Positions 32,191-44,107 are shown, counted from the stretch's first letter. The stretch: 64,000 nt of DNA from Tetracentron sinense (GCA_015143295.1 CM026560.1:126501-190500); one strand, 5' to 3'. Program-made: numbers and translations. Notes: generated by a model from the sequence alone, not told the origin.

Positions 32191-33691
32191 TTATTTTTAG
32201 TTTCACGTTTCAATTTGCGTCAAAATAATGAATAACATATTTCTAATGTGACAAAACGTCCTTTGCTTAACACCCATAGCTGAGGTAAAAATGAATAGTG
32301 GGAGTAATACTTTCACTAGTGAACTGATGCATATTGTTTTTAAGGACATGTAAGTTATTGTCGGAATCAAAAATAATAAAATCTGGGTGTTCTCTTGGCT
32401 CCATTTCCGCGGGGGGTGGGGGGGGAAGGACGGTCTAATTATCACGTTTTAGGGGAATTATGATTCTTATATAAAATTCTTATCAGTAGAGACTCACGTG
32501 AAAATTCAAAATTTAATAACTTTATAGACAACTTAGACCTTCCATAAACCCATAAAATAGAAGTTTAGGGTTAAACAGTTCAACCATCTAGTCAATTGAG
32601 ATGTTATAGATAAATAAGTTAAAAAATATTAAGAATAAAAACATATATATTAAAAAAATCAAAATTGAATCAATATAGATAACACTAGGTTGGGTTTTGG
32701 TTGGGCTCCCAGGACTTGACTAGTGATTATACATAATTATTATATATATATATATTCTTAATTTAAATTCTATTACATTGTAAATACAATTAATTATTTA
32801 TTTTAAATCGTTAAAGCTTGAGTTAGAATTTAGGGGTAACTTATTGAGTTGGTTTCGTGTTTGCCTTTTTTAATCCATTCATTTATAAAAGAATACGGTT
32901 CAGGTTATCAAACCCAAATCAAAGTAATCCATCCAACTATTAATGATTTGAATATTGTAAGTTCATAAATTTTACCCTACTCAGTCAAGTTGTAAGTTCT
33001 AGTCATAAACCCATCCAATTTTCCACTGGTTCAGTTTGAGATTATGGATCTATAGATCATTTTAGGTTAAGTTTGGTTTTCTTAACCAGTTTATAATTGG
33101 GTTGGAGACCCGATTGGTTTATTGTACCTAGTCAATTTATTATTAATTATATACTTAATAAATATTTGTATAAAATTTAAAAGTTAATTTTATAATTTAT
33201 ATATGTATTTATTTATTTTAAGTGAGTTAAGCAAGCCGGTTAGGGTTGGAAGGACTACTATTAGGTAGGATTCAGGTTCTCATTTTCAACCATTTTATTA
33301 ATAAATAATAATCAATTCTCATAAAGAATTCTTAGTGTCTCTTAGACATTAAAATGCAGCTTCTCAAATTTTACGTTCGCATTCCCTATCATATCCGATT
33401 AACATAAATTTTAACTCTTATGAACCGATATTTTTGACAGTGAACCCTCGAGAGTTTGAAAATCTTAGGAGTCGGAAGTCTTCGGTAATGAATATGCTAT
33501 AATAGGTTATTTTGCAACTGGTTATAACAACATATATGTTTCACATTGGTAAGAGTATAAGATTCAGAGAGGTCCTAGCATTCCTCTAACTTGTAATATT
33601 ATTAGTTAAGGAAGCCAACTGTTTTGGAAAATGCTAACCTTAATTGGTAGAAGGAAACTCTCTTTTAGAAACTAACAGATGATGTTACTTT
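32191..33691. other. AT-rich intergenic DNA without recognised genes
   Basis: No ORF with recognisable motifs. A G run lies at about 32411-32426. Loose repeats of GGTTTGGTT/AACCGGTT-like words occur at 32880-33130. Confidence 0.5.
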
Positions 33692-34590
33692 TATGGGAAA
33701 TAGTTAACGGACCCATGGATTCCATTACCAAACCTAAGGCATCCTCAGGTGGATGCCTTAGGTTTGGTAATGGAATCCATAGGTCCGCCTATTACTACTC
33801 TACTTTTATCCGTTAATTATAGGGAAATAGTTAACGTACCCATGAATTTCATTTCTTAACCTAAGGCATCCACCCATTGGTGGATGCCCCCCCCCCCCCC
33901 CCCCCTCCCTCTTAAATGCTCACCAACTGTGGTGAGCATTTAAGAGGGGGGGGATCTGATGCCTTAGGTTTGGAAATAGAATTCATGGGTCCGCCTATCA
34001 CTAATCTTTATGGGAAATAGTTAACGGACCTGTCGATGTCTTAGGTTTGGTAATGGAATCCATGGGTCCGCCTATCACTACTCTACTTTTATCCGTTAAT
34101 TATAGGGAAATAGTTAACATACCCATGAATTTCATTTCTTAACCTAAGGCATCCACCCATTGGGGGGGGGGGGGGGGGTTTGGTGAGCATTTAAGAGAGG
34201 GGAGATCTGATGCCTTAGGTTTGGAAATGGAATTCATGGGTCCGCCTATCACTACTCTTTATGGGAAATAGTTAACGGACCTGTGGATGCCTTAGGTTTG
34301 GTAATGGAATCCATGGGTCCGCCTATCACTACTTTACTTTTATGGAATCCATGGGTCCGCCTATCACTACTCTACTTTAATCCGTTAATTATAGGGAAAT
34401 AGTTAACGTACCCATGAATTTCATTTCTTAACCTAAGGCATCCACCCATTGGTGGATGCCCCCCCCGCTTTTTTTTCTCTTTCTCCCTCTTAAATGCTCA
34501 CCAACTGTGGTGAGCATTTAAGAGGGGAGGATCCGATGCCTTAGCTTTGGAAATGGAATTCATGGTCCGCCTATCACTACTCTTTATTAT
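33692..34590. repeat. Three-unit array of palindromic ~250-330 bp repeats
   Basis: Units start at 33692, 34009 and 34260 with TATGGGAAATAGTTAACGGA. Each holds self-complementary parts. In unit 1, CCATTACCAAACCTAAGGCATCC pairs with its own inverse (loop TCAGGT). In units 1 and 3, TAAATGCTCACC-AACTGT-GGTGAGCATTTA forms a second hairpin. Runs of C or G (33889-33905, 34162-34179, 34459-34465) sit at equivalent loop positions. It probably arose from nested small inverted-repeat elements that were then duplicated. Confidence 0.75.
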
Positions 34591-34910
34591 ATTATATGAT
34601 CAATTGAAGCATCATGATGAGTTCCTACTTCCTAGGAGGTGGTTGTTACTTTAAGTCTCCTATTTATTTACTTTTAAGTGCCAAGGAGTGTCGGGTGCAA
34701 CCACAGACCAGGCCCCAGTTCTGGGTGTTTAGCGACATCCTCTTATGTCCTACTTAGGATACAATAGTCAACTTAATAGGTTCCATTATACCAAACAATA
34801 GTTAGCTGCAAGGGACCTTTTGCAGCCACTCACACTGCCAGGTGAGCAAATAGGGCTTGGGGATTAGGTAGATAACGTTAACGGAAATTTGAGAGATGGA
34901 GTATTTGTAA
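34591..34910. other. Intergenic DNA
   Basis: No gene. It contains ACCACAGACCAGGCCCCAG and other unplaced words; nothing else is supported. Confidence 0.4.
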
Positions 34911-34919
34911 AAAAAGAAA

Positions 34920-35079
34920 GGACTTTGCTACTGAGACCCTCTTAGGGCGAGACCATGCTCTAAGAGAGCAGAATTCTAGGTGGGGCTCATTTCACATGGT
35001 GGGCTCCACCTAAAATCCTGTTATCTTAGAGCACGGTCTCGGTGGTCTCGACCCTAAGAGGGTCTCAGAAGCTTTACCC
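34920..35079. mobile_element. Mutator-type MITE with perfect 9 bp target duplication
   Basis: The 160 bp element has ends GGACTTTGCTACTGAGACCC and, reversed from the right, GGGTAAAGCTTCTGAGACCC. Their complementarity continues inward (CTCTTAGGG, GCTCTAAGA, TTTTAGGTGG-like). Both sides carry AAAAAGAAA (34911-34919 and 35080-35088). A 9 bp duplication is the hallmark of Mutator-like elements. No coding capacity. Confidence 0.8.
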
Positions 35080-35484
35080 AAAAAGAAAATATAATGAGTA
35101 GAATTAATGAGGGCAGGCAATTGTACTCCCTTGACAATTGATATTGACATTCAAAAAAAAAAAAATTTCATTTGATTAAGGGAAAGATTGCTTCTATGAT
35201 CAATATCATATGGATATATTTATTAGTTTACATTTGTTGAAGGGTGTAGAAGAAGTAAGCAATATAAGATGATGTTTTAGCTAGTATAATATCAACTTCT
35301 CAAAATGACCGGACATAAGCGGCTGATGTAAACATTTCTAAAAAAACTTGTCAACCGGATGAAAGAACCAGAGTTTGGAAATGAAGAGTAAGATCCAATG
35401 ACAAAAGGAACCAAATCCTATACGGTTATAACCGGACTTTGGGGAGTGCGGTAATTTTCCTGAGGTGGCCACATGTCCCTTTTA
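35080..35484. other. Intergenic DNA before the Tat element
   Basis: No gene seen. The last ~70 bases (to CCCTTTTAAG) are not part of the LTR: they do not match the equivalent place in the right LTR, so the left LTR is cut at about 35485. Confidence 0.5.
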
Positions 35485-36088
35485 AGGTACCCACCTCCAG
35501 AGGCTCCCCGGCACGAGCTTAAATTGCCCCATCGCTCCTCAGCACGAGCTTAAAAGGTCACCTCGCTCTTCAAATAGGAGCAAAAACCCTCAAACCTTTC
35601 AATCACCCACAAGCCAGTCCAATCAAATCAAATCAAATCATCAACTCCCATCCAAAACTACGTGCGGCTTGATTCCACTAATTTTGGATACGTAGGCAAC
35701 CCTGATCGGCTTCAGCTCTCCCTATGATAGAATCTCTATTCCGTTTCTACCTTGTCTATCTCAATTCATTTATTTCAGTTAATATTACATTGCTCAGCAT
35801 ATAGATCAAATTTCAAACTTCTTTATGGTTTCCTTATTTAATTCAGACTTAAGGAGTAGGTAACCATCTCCGGATGGGAGTTTAGGGGTGCCTAACACCT
35901 TCCCCTAACTCAAATGAATCCCTTACCTTGACCTCTGACTTCCAGACTATGTCTTATCCAACAATTTCAGGGACCTATTTCCCTCAAAATTAGATAGGTG
36001 GCGACTCTCAACCCAATTGTAATTTATCGTTATTCCTTATCAGGATTTATCCTGATCAGGAATGGAGGGTAAAATTCAGGTACTCACA
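35485..36088 (+). mobile_element. 5' LTR, only the last ~600 bp
   Basis: It matches 44876-45469 of the right LTR from AGGTACCCACCTCC to TACTCACA. By eye, the first ~250 bp differ at about 20 sites and the last ~340 bp at about 6. The upstream ~1.4 kb present in the right LTR is absent. Confidence 0.85.
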
Positions 36089-36090
36089 GC

Positions 36091-36108
36091 TGGCGACTCT
36101 GCTGTGGA
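36091..36108 (+). other. Primer binding site, Tat/Ogre type
   Basis: TGGCGACTCTGCTGTGGA starts two bases after the LTR end CACA. Ogre-like elements typically have TGGCGACTC-x-GCTGGGGA, complementary to a tRNA-Arg. Confidence 0.75.
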
Positions 36109-37040
36109 CTCTGGTTTCCCAGACCAGTATTCAAACCAAAATCTAAGTTTGAATCAAATACCGGAAACCACATCAGAATTTTTTAATTTCATCTCTATGT
36201 TATTTCATTTATTATTATTAAAACCTCGGACATTTGTTTGCAAAACTTAGTAACATGCCTAAGGTTCCATTTTTATTCATTGCTTGATTTTGATTAATGC
36301 ATTCATATTCATTGCATTATAGAATAAAAACACTTCACCTATCTAGCTGGATCCGGTAAGCTTACAATCGAGGGATGGTTATCCCCGATGCTGGAGCCCA
36401 AAGATCTGTGGAAAGTACTGGTTGTAGACCGAGAGATGGTTATCTCCGGTAAACGCGACTGGTCTTTCTCGCTTGCACCAATCGTCTATTTTCAGGTATA
36501 TTCTATACCGGGGAGTCGCATATACGGTCAAGTGCTCCTCAACCTTTTAGTGAAAACCCTATATACACCAGCATAAGCATATAGATTATAAGTCGCTGTT
36601 TGGGCATAAACCAAGAGCTACCCGTCAGGAGGGACAACTTTATCCCTATTCTACTCTTGGTTTAAGTCGCTCCCTCATTTCTGCTTAGATATAAGGATTT
36701 CGTTATCCCTATACCTAACCTATTTTGAAGCTTGTGTGAGCCATATTTGATGTTAGATAGGTATGAACCCTAACCCTCCTTAGCCAACTCAATGCATGTG
36801 TGAGGCTAATACCCTAGATCAAACTGGTCAAGGGGCAACCAACCAACCCACATTAAAATGGGTTGTATGGACTCTCCTTTTGTCAGTTTATCTTAACCCA
36901 TTTGGGCTTTGGTTTCCTACAACCCAGATAAATGAAATGGATTCCTACCCACTCACCCCAATGGGTTACACGCGTTGAATTAGCTCACCCTTAAATTATG
37001 TTCATTCTTTCAATTCAATTCATTCAATTTCATTTCAAAT
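36109..37040 (+). other. Untranslated leader of the Tat-type element
   Basis: No gene. It contains characteristic phrases such as AGAGATGGTTATCTCCGGT and GGGGAGTCGCATATACGGTC. Short ORFs are not conserved-looking. Confidence 0.5.
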
Positions 37041-37049
37041 CTCAATTCC

Positions 37050-37610
37050 TATCAGCATCATCCATTTTCTGAGTTACATATAACTCAGGTTTTTTAGTCA
37101 AAATTTATTTTGATTAACCCGGCATCATCCATTTTTCTGAGATTACATCTAAACTCAGGTTTTTTAATCAAAATTTATTTTGATTAATCCATGTCACCAT
37201 CCATCTTCTGAGTTACATCTAACTCAGGTTTTTTAGTCAAAATTTATTTTGATTAATATCAAATCCATACCATCACCGTCCATCTTCTGAGTTACATCTA
37301 ACTCAGGTTTTTTAGTCAAAATTTATTTTAATTAATATCCAATCCATACTATCACCATCCATCTTCTGAGTTACATCTAACTCAGGTTTTTTTAGTCAAA
37401 ATTTATTTTGATTAATTTCTCATCCACTTGTCTACATCATCCCTATTCATCATCTGAGTTTTCATTTAACTCAGGTTTTTACCAAAACTCATTTTGGTCA
37501 ATTCATATTTAATCCATTCATTTCATCACCATTCTTTATCTAATTTTACGTCAAACTCAAGTATTGTTTTTTTAGTCAAATTTCGTTTTGACTAACTCAT
37601 ATTCAATCCA
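37050..37610. repeat. Tandem array of ~70-85 bp units with palindromes
   Basis: About seven copies of CATCC...CTGAGTTACATCTAACTCAG followed by TTTTTTAGTCAAAATTTATT and TTGATTAA. CTGAGTTACATCTAACTCAG is itself a near-palindrome, and AGTCAAAA...TTTTGATTA forms a second one. Confidence 0.85.
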
Positions 37611-38350
37611 TTAGATTTTATAATCCTCATTCAAATTTCAAAACTTCGTTTCAATTGTTTCAATCAAGATTCGAATCCAGTTTATGGCATCATCATCATT
37701 CATCATGTTATTTTGAGTTTAACTCAGTAATTTCTTTCAAAATTTAAATTCAAATTCATTCTGCTCAAAAATTCAATTCATCATGCATTAGGTTTAGTTA
37801 AGTCTGATCCATCTGCATGCAATGTTACATTGGCAACTGGTCCTTCAAATTTGGGTAATCTCATCAAGCCACGAGGATTCCCCTGGCTATGAATTAACAA
37901 TGCTAGTAACTATTCCCAGAAAAAAGGTGGGGGGGGGGGGGTCTAAAGATCAGCAGATCACAGATCCCAGGGGCATATTGCAGTCGCTTGACTTTGTTAC
38001 CCTTTTATTGAAAAATCAGTAATAGGATCTGGCCCAAGCACAGCACTCAGTACCCATATCTTCATCATTGCAAAAACAGAATGTTGTTCATTTGCATGAA
38101 GGGTCTATAAACATGTCTTGTAACACATCTTGTGCATGATCATCATCATCTTGTATATTACCATCTCACATTTTACATTTGCTCTCCTCATCTTCTATGT
38201 CATGCATGTCATGAATCATATCTTAGGTTATCATATCATCACTTACACCATCATTTCATCTTTTTAGTCTCATGCTTAGCATTAACTCGCTCTATGTTCT
38301 CAGTTCTTATCCCTCCCGAGTGGCAAATCTAGAGGCAATCATCTGAAGAA

Positions 38351-38857
38351 ATGGAGCAAGACGAAGCATCAAAAGATCAAGAGAAAATCATAGAAATCCT
38401 TCATAGGAATGTTCAGGACATCCAGCTCAACATGCGCGACATCATCCTTTCTCTCGACAGGCTCGCAATGGCACTTGAGCAAATCCAAAACCATCCTCGA
38501 ACCGCTCAACCAGTAATCCAAAGCCAAGACTGCATTCCACGCTAGGTCAGGGTACCACCCAGAAAATTCACCCCACTACCCTGCAAGCTCTGTCAGTTTT
38601 TACCATTCCTTATACAGAGAGAATTGGTCACACCTCGAGATCCTACACTACTACCAGCCAATCCATCATGCAATTTTCGCATAGACCAAAACTGCGCATT
38701 CCATCAAGGGCATGGACACTGCACTGACCAATGCTTTACCTTAAAGCATGCAATCCAAGATTTAATTGACCAGGGCGATATCGAAATCGGACCTGGTAAC
38801 ATCTTTGCTGCTGGATACCCCTTCTACCAAGACAGGCCCATCCATCCTCACCAATGA
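38351..38857 (+). pseudogene. Gag remnants of the Tat-type element
   Basis: Two pieces. 38351-38545 (MEQDEASKDQEKIIEILHRN, then DIILSLDRLAMALEQIQ) looks like the coiled-coil start of gag. 38624-38857 carries CAFHQGHGHCTDQCFTLKHA and IQDLIDQGDI, the conserved block near the gag C-terminus in Tat/Athila elements (family style: C-x-F-H...GH-x-T-x-x-C-x-x-L-K). The capsid part between them is deleted and no pol follows. Gag would package RNA; these scraps cannot. Confidence 0.7.
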
Positions 38858-41330
38858 AGCCTCTCCTGTGCCGTTCGAGCTTCCAAGGCGGAAGAGATGA
38901 TTGAAGCATCACCAGCAAGCTTACTACAATGAGATTGATCAGACCACGTTTCAAACTTCATCTGTTCAAATTTCTTTTTGTTTTTTGTTGGCCTTAGTGG
39001 TCAAGGAAGTCTGTAAAAATTACCCTTTTTGAGTCAAGTCTTGTATAGTCCTTTTTTTATATAAATGGTACTTCTTTTTTCTAAGCATGACTCAACCTTT
39101 TTACAAAATGCCAAAAAGTTCATGATGGTACGACCTAAATCTTCACAGAAGAGTTAGTGATTTAAAGCCACCCAACAAAAAAAAAATATTTCTCATGCTA
39201 ACTAAGCTTGTTGGTATAATGAGGGATTGCCTAAACATTCACAAAGCCATCCATTTCAATTTCATGGTACCCAGGGGCAGCATATGTCAATGAGCAAGAC
39301 ATGGAAACCTCTAAAAAAGATCTTTAACCCTACTGAGCCAAGCCAAGTAAGAGAAAGCTCAATAATGACCCTAAGCATGTAAAGACTAGCACCTTGCTAA
39401 GCCAAGTGTTGAGGCCGCAAGGACACCACCTGCAGCATGCTTGCATAATCTCCTGAAGCACTCAATTCGCTCCACCAATTTCAAGCTTCCAGTCGTCAAT
39501 ACAAGCAGAGCATTCACTAAGCAGATTGGGACATCATTGGATAGACATCTTGCAGTCTAAGACATGGACAATGCCACCATTCGAAGTTTGAACACTCATG
39601 CACTAAATCAATACTGTACAATATGAGAAGTCAGGTTATCAGACCTCGGTAAAGGTCAATACTTGCATGAACAAAGTCAAAAGAAGCAGAGCAGATTCCA
39701 GTGCATCTCAAGCAGTTGAGCAGCCATATAAGTCAGGGCCACAAGTCAGAGCGTAGAGGAATATGATCACATCATCACACAAGAATCATTAGCTCATTCA
39801 ATACCAGGGGTAGAATTTGTCCAGCTTTGAAGGCCCATGCGGTTGGTCAATGATTCTCTGAATACTCTTCGATTCAACTGCATGGATGACGAAGACCTCC
39901 CAGAGCCTGTCCATATAGATCAAATCAGAAGAAAGCACCATGCTCAAGATCTTGTCAAGAAACTGCCTGTACTCTTAGTCACTTTGGAAAATGAAAGAAG
40001 GCCATGTTTGGCATACCATTCCTCCCTGTTTATAACCCATCAAATTCATGAAGACCGCTAGTTAGCCCTTCGAGCCTAATAGCCTTTCCTTCACTACACT
40101 TTCATACTGGGACACCCCGTATAAAAGTTTTCTACAAGCATGAACTACGTCATGACCTGATCCTGAAAAGGGTACGTAGGCAGCCTGAAAAACAGGTACG
40201 GTCAAATGAAAAATCAGCTCTCTTGAGCAAACTAAAGTGTCTCAAAAAAAAATCAATCAAGCAAAAGCCAAAAAGGCGAAAGTCAAAAGCAAAGAGCAAA
40301 ACCAAAAGAGGTAAAAGCCAAAGAAAAAATCTCAAATAAGTGCTCAAGAAAGCTTAAAAGCAGAAAGGGTGTCCTAAATCTTCGACCCCCTAGCCTACGT
40401 TTCGTCCTATCTCAAGTCCTCCTAGATCCCTAAAAGATTAAGAGTACTGGTAGATTGACAGACAAGTATCCAACAGCTGTATCAAATCCACCAGGCAGTG
40501 ACAGGAGAGGACAGTTTGACTCAGAAAATCGCAGGCCTAGTGAAAACCAGAAATGGCACTATGGCGCAAAAATCAGGCGAGCCCAGCCCTGATGTTGTTA
40601 TCCGTGGCAAAAAAGGGAACAAGTAAATCAATTTTGCAGGCATGAGTGAAAACCGAAAACGGCTTCATTGCGCAAAAATTATGCGATCCCCAGACTTGGT
40701 CATTCCAAGGGTAAAAAAGGAAAAAGTTGAACTCTGGTAAAAGGATCCTGACAACGATTATCCTAGATACCCGGCAATATATCTGCAAGCAACTCAGACT
40801 GAAGAGCTCAATGTCGTTTGCAATCTGAAACCCTTGGCTCCAAGTAAGACCAGATTCAGCATGCAATAAAGTCAGAATTGAGTGACTATCTCCTTTGGCA
40901 AAAGCCCAGAAGATCAACATTGCTCATTACTATATCCTGCCCTATGGGGACAAAGCATTCAATCTTCAGTAAGGGCAAACCCTTTCATAAACCAACAAGC
41001 AAAGAAAGCACTTATTTTGAAAAACTCAAATCCATTTGTTTTCAAAACGGTTTTATTTTGGTCTATAGTCTAGGTCTAATGTGGTTTATGACTTGGTTGA
41101 AATCAATCTCTCTATAGCGAGCTCTCCAACAAAAGTAGACAAAGCCTAGGACCTCAAGTCATCCAGAAGCAAGAGCAAGACTGGGTTATAGAGCGAGTCA
41201 TGCTTTTCATATTCATCGCATGTCATGCATACGCATATGTCGACTACATCGCACATTGCACATGCTTCATAAACTGCACACTAGCACATGTATATTCACA
41301 CCCAATTCCATTATCTCTGCAAGTCACTCA
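38858..41330 (+). other. Internal non-coding part of the Tat-type element
   Basis: No convincing protein. One short frame (39837-40061) is unrecognised. The phrase GGGTACGTAGGCAGCCTGA (40169-40187) is typical of the end of coding regions in this lineage. The Lys/Ser-rich translations at 40200-40330 are low complexity. Confidence 0.4.
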
Positions 41331-41520
41331 CATTCGGTGCACCCCAGATGCATCATGTTTGATGCGTCGCTCTTTGTTAGCCACCCTCATTCGGTGCACC
41401 CCAGATACATCATGTTTGGTGCATCATTCTTTGTTAGCCACCCTCATTCGGTGCACCCCAGATACGTCATGTTTGATGCTTCACTCTTTGTTAGTCACCT
41501 CATTTGGTGCACCCCTTGAT
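41331..41520. repeat. 57 bp tandem repeat, 3.3 copies
   Basis: Starts at 41331, 41388, 41445 and 41501 with CATTCGGTGCACCCCAGAT. The period is a multiple of three, so two frames stay open and give 19-residue repeats. No sign of a real protein. Confidence 0.9.
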
Positions 41521-42040
41521 ATGTTTTATTTGACACATTCACCGTGCACATACTTTCACAATGTTATCTACACTACATGCTTTCACATAGTTTGTCACAC
41601 TACGCACACACATTCGTCATGTTAGCTCACTAGGCATGCACATTAAGTAAGTCACACTCTGCACATACATCTATATAGATTAGTTGCATTATGCTTACTT
41701 CCACCTAGCTGCACACTGTATAGCCACCACATGTGTTTGCACTACACACATATTTGTCGTTCACTGTGCACGTGCATTCACAATGTTAATAACACTTTGC
41801 ACACACATTCACATAGTTAGCCGCACAACATTCACAATGTTAGTTGCTCTCTGCACACACATTCCACATGGTCAACCATACTACACACATAATCACGATG
41901 TTAGCTGTGCTATTTACACATATCTGCACCACAGACACTCACAAAATAAGTCGAATTCTATGCAGACACATTCACATAGTTGCACTATGCACTCATATCA
42001 CACGTAACAAACTACACACACAAATGAAATAAGTGAAGCT
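41521..42040. repeat. CA-rich degenerate repeat (CACACATTCACATAGTT)
   Basis: Irregular copies of a ~25-45 bp unit containing CACACATTCACAATGTTAG. ORFs here are repeat translations. Confidence 0.65.
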
Positions 42041-42053
42041 TGATTCTCACAAG

Positions 42054-42648
42054 GGTCATCTCAGCTCTCTATAAGCATTTTTTCGTGCTCCGTGCGCATC
42101 TCAGCTTTCCGTAAGCATTTCCCCGCACTCCGTGCGCATCTTAGCTTTCCGTAAGTATTTTCCTGCGCTTCGTGCGCATCTCAGCTTTCTGTAAGTATTT
42201 TCCTGCGCTCCGTGCGCATCTCAGCTTTCCGTAAGCATTTCCCCGCGCTTCGTGCGCATCTCAGCTTTCTGTAAGCATTTTCCTGCGCTTCGTGCGCATC
42301 TCGGTTTTCCGTAAGCATTTCCCTGCGCTCCATGTGCATCTCGGCTTTCTTTAAGCATTTTCCCGTGCTCCGTGCGCATCTCAGCTTTCCGTAAGCATTT
42401 CCCCACGCTCCATGCGCATCTCAGCTTTCCGTAAGCATTTCCCTGCGCTTCGTGCGCATCTCAGCTTTCCGTAAGCATTTCCCTGCGCTCCTTACTCATC
42501 TCAGCTTTCCGTAAGCATTTCCCCGCGCTTCGTGCACATCTCGGCTTTCCATAAGCATTTTCCCGCGCTTCGTGCGCATCTCAACTTTCCGTAAGCATTT
42601 CCCTACGCTCCGTGCGCATCTCGGCTTTCTGTAAGCATTTCCCTCCTG
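42054..42648. repeat. 40 bp tandem array, about 15 copies
   Basis: The unit is CGTGCGCATCTCAGCTTTCC followed by GTAAGCATTTCCCCGCGCTC, period 40. The copies differ by C/T and A/G changes. The minus-strand ORF at 42221-42406 is a repeat artefact. Confidence 0.95.
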
Positions 42649-43140
42649 TGAAGAGGCTAAAAGCAACACGATCCCTCCTGTGAAGAGGCTAAAAGCAACA
42701 CATCAAAATCGATCCCTCCTGTGAAGAGGCTAAAAGCAACACGTCAAAATCGATCCCTCCTGTGAAGAGGTTAAAAGCAACACGTCAAAATCAATCCCTC
42801 CTGTGAAGAGGCTAAAAGCAACACATCAAAATCGATCCCTCCTGTGAAGAGGCTAAAAGCAACACGATCCCTCCTGTGAAGAGGTTAAACTTTCAATCCC
42901 TCCTGTGAAGAGGCTAAAAGCAACATTTCAAAATTGATCCCTCCTATGAAGAGGTTAAACTTTCGATCCCTCCTGTGAAGAGGTTAAAAGCAACATTTCA
43001 AAATCGATCCCTCCTGTGAAGAGGTTAAACTTTCGATCCCTCCTATGAAGAGGCTAAAAGCAACATTTCAAAATTAATCCCTCCTGTGATGAGGCTAAAC
43101 CCACATTTTAATTAACCAATCCCTCTTGTGATGAGGCTAA
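42640..43140. repeat. ~25-43 bp tandem array ATCCCTCCTGTGAAGAGGCT
   Basis: About 14 copies of ATCCCTCCTGTGAAGAGG with variable tails (CTAAAAGCAACACGTCAAAA or TTAAACTTTCG), directly following the 40 bp array. 43140-43433 is the last internal stretch before the PPT, without genes. Confidence 0.92.
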
Positions 43141-43433
43141 ACTCACATGTTTTCAATTCTTTCCTCCAAAATGAGGCGAAGAATTATCTTTCCCTAATCT
43201 CGGATATTTCATCACTAAAGATAAGCCATCCATTTCTCCTCTCTATCCCCCAGCAACTGAACAGGTTCTCCCATCAACCCCGTCCTCTAGGATCCCATTT
43301 GTGACAAGCAGTCTAAGCATAATTTAACCTTTCTTTTTTTTGACTCTTTTGTCTTCAAAACTCACAAGTTTTTTAGCATGTGCAAAATTGAGGTCTTATA
43401 GCCTTTGTCGTTCACGTGCCCGCACCCTCCGAC

Positions 43434-43446
43434 AAAGAGGGGCAAC
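43434..43446 (+). other. Polypurine tract of the Tat-type element
   Basis: AAAGAGGGGCAAC directly precedes the LTR start TGTAACCACC. The final bases are imperfect, as is common. Confidence 0.65.
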
Positions 43447-43901
43447 TGTAACCACCTCAATTTTGCACCCCTCTAGTCTCTTTTCATACTCTTTAAAACC
43501 CTCTTTCCTTGTGCTTTGATTTTCAAAAACGGCCCAAAAACGAAAAATTGACAAAAATGCCCCCCAAGGTAAAAATGACCAAAATACCCCTGAAAAAGTG
43601 TTTAAAAGTTTTCATTTGGTCCAAAATGATTTTATAATTTTTTTTGTGAATTTTGGCTATTTTTGGGATTAAATTAGACTTAAAACGATAGAAAATGACC
43701 GAAATGCCCCTGAAATGTAAAATGACCAAAATACCCCTAAAAAATGCTGAAAAATTCATGTTTTTTCTAAAATATTTTTCTGGATTTTATCAGCTCAATT
43801 TTGACTATTTTTGGGCTAAAAACAGGCTAAAACGGCTTTTCGTCGAATCGGAGGGCGACACGTGGCGAAAAAATAAAAAAATAAAATTTTTTGGCGCCTA
43901 G

Positions 43902-44087
43902 CTAGGGGCACTACTTCAAACAGCACCCCTAGAGGTCCCTTTTTTTTTGGCGTGTCGGCAAGGCATTTTGTGTAACCCGGCTAGGGGCGCTACTTCAAGT
44001 AGCGCCCCCCCAATTTCGTCCGTTTTTGCCGCCTCACTTTTTGGGGTTTTTATCCAAAAGGGGCGCTACTTCAAGTAGCGCCCCCCC
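43902..44087. promoter_or_regulatory. Three copies of a GC-rich hairpin upstream of the LTR TATA box
   Basis: At 43902-43933 (diverged), 43981-44008 and 44059-44087. The better copies read GGGGCGCTACT-TCA-AGTAGCGCCCC, with 10-11 paired bases around a 3-base loop. They lie within 15-200 bp upstream of the TATA box, where a regulatory or structural role is possible. Confidence 0.7.
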
Positions 44088-44099
44088 ATTTTCAAAAAC

Positions 44100-44107
44100 T
44101 ATAAATA
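44100..44107 (+). promoter_or_regulatory. TATA box of the Tat-type LTR
   Basis: TATAAATA followed by a C-rich and CT-rich leader; usual promoter layout for a plant LTR. Confidence 0.6.

Noticed and set aside
41200..41625. Two overlapping ORFs with 19-residue repeats
   Set aside because: The 57 bp repeat period keeps frames open by arithmetic. The proteins are His/Cys-rich repeat translations with no known domain.
42221..42406. Minus-strand ORF of 61 codons
   Set aside because: It is the 40 bp tandem array read in rotating frames; no independent coding signal.
42054..43140. CRISPR-like look of regular ~40 bp repeats
   Set aside because: Repeats are contiguous and lack unique spacers; the locus is a plant retroelement.
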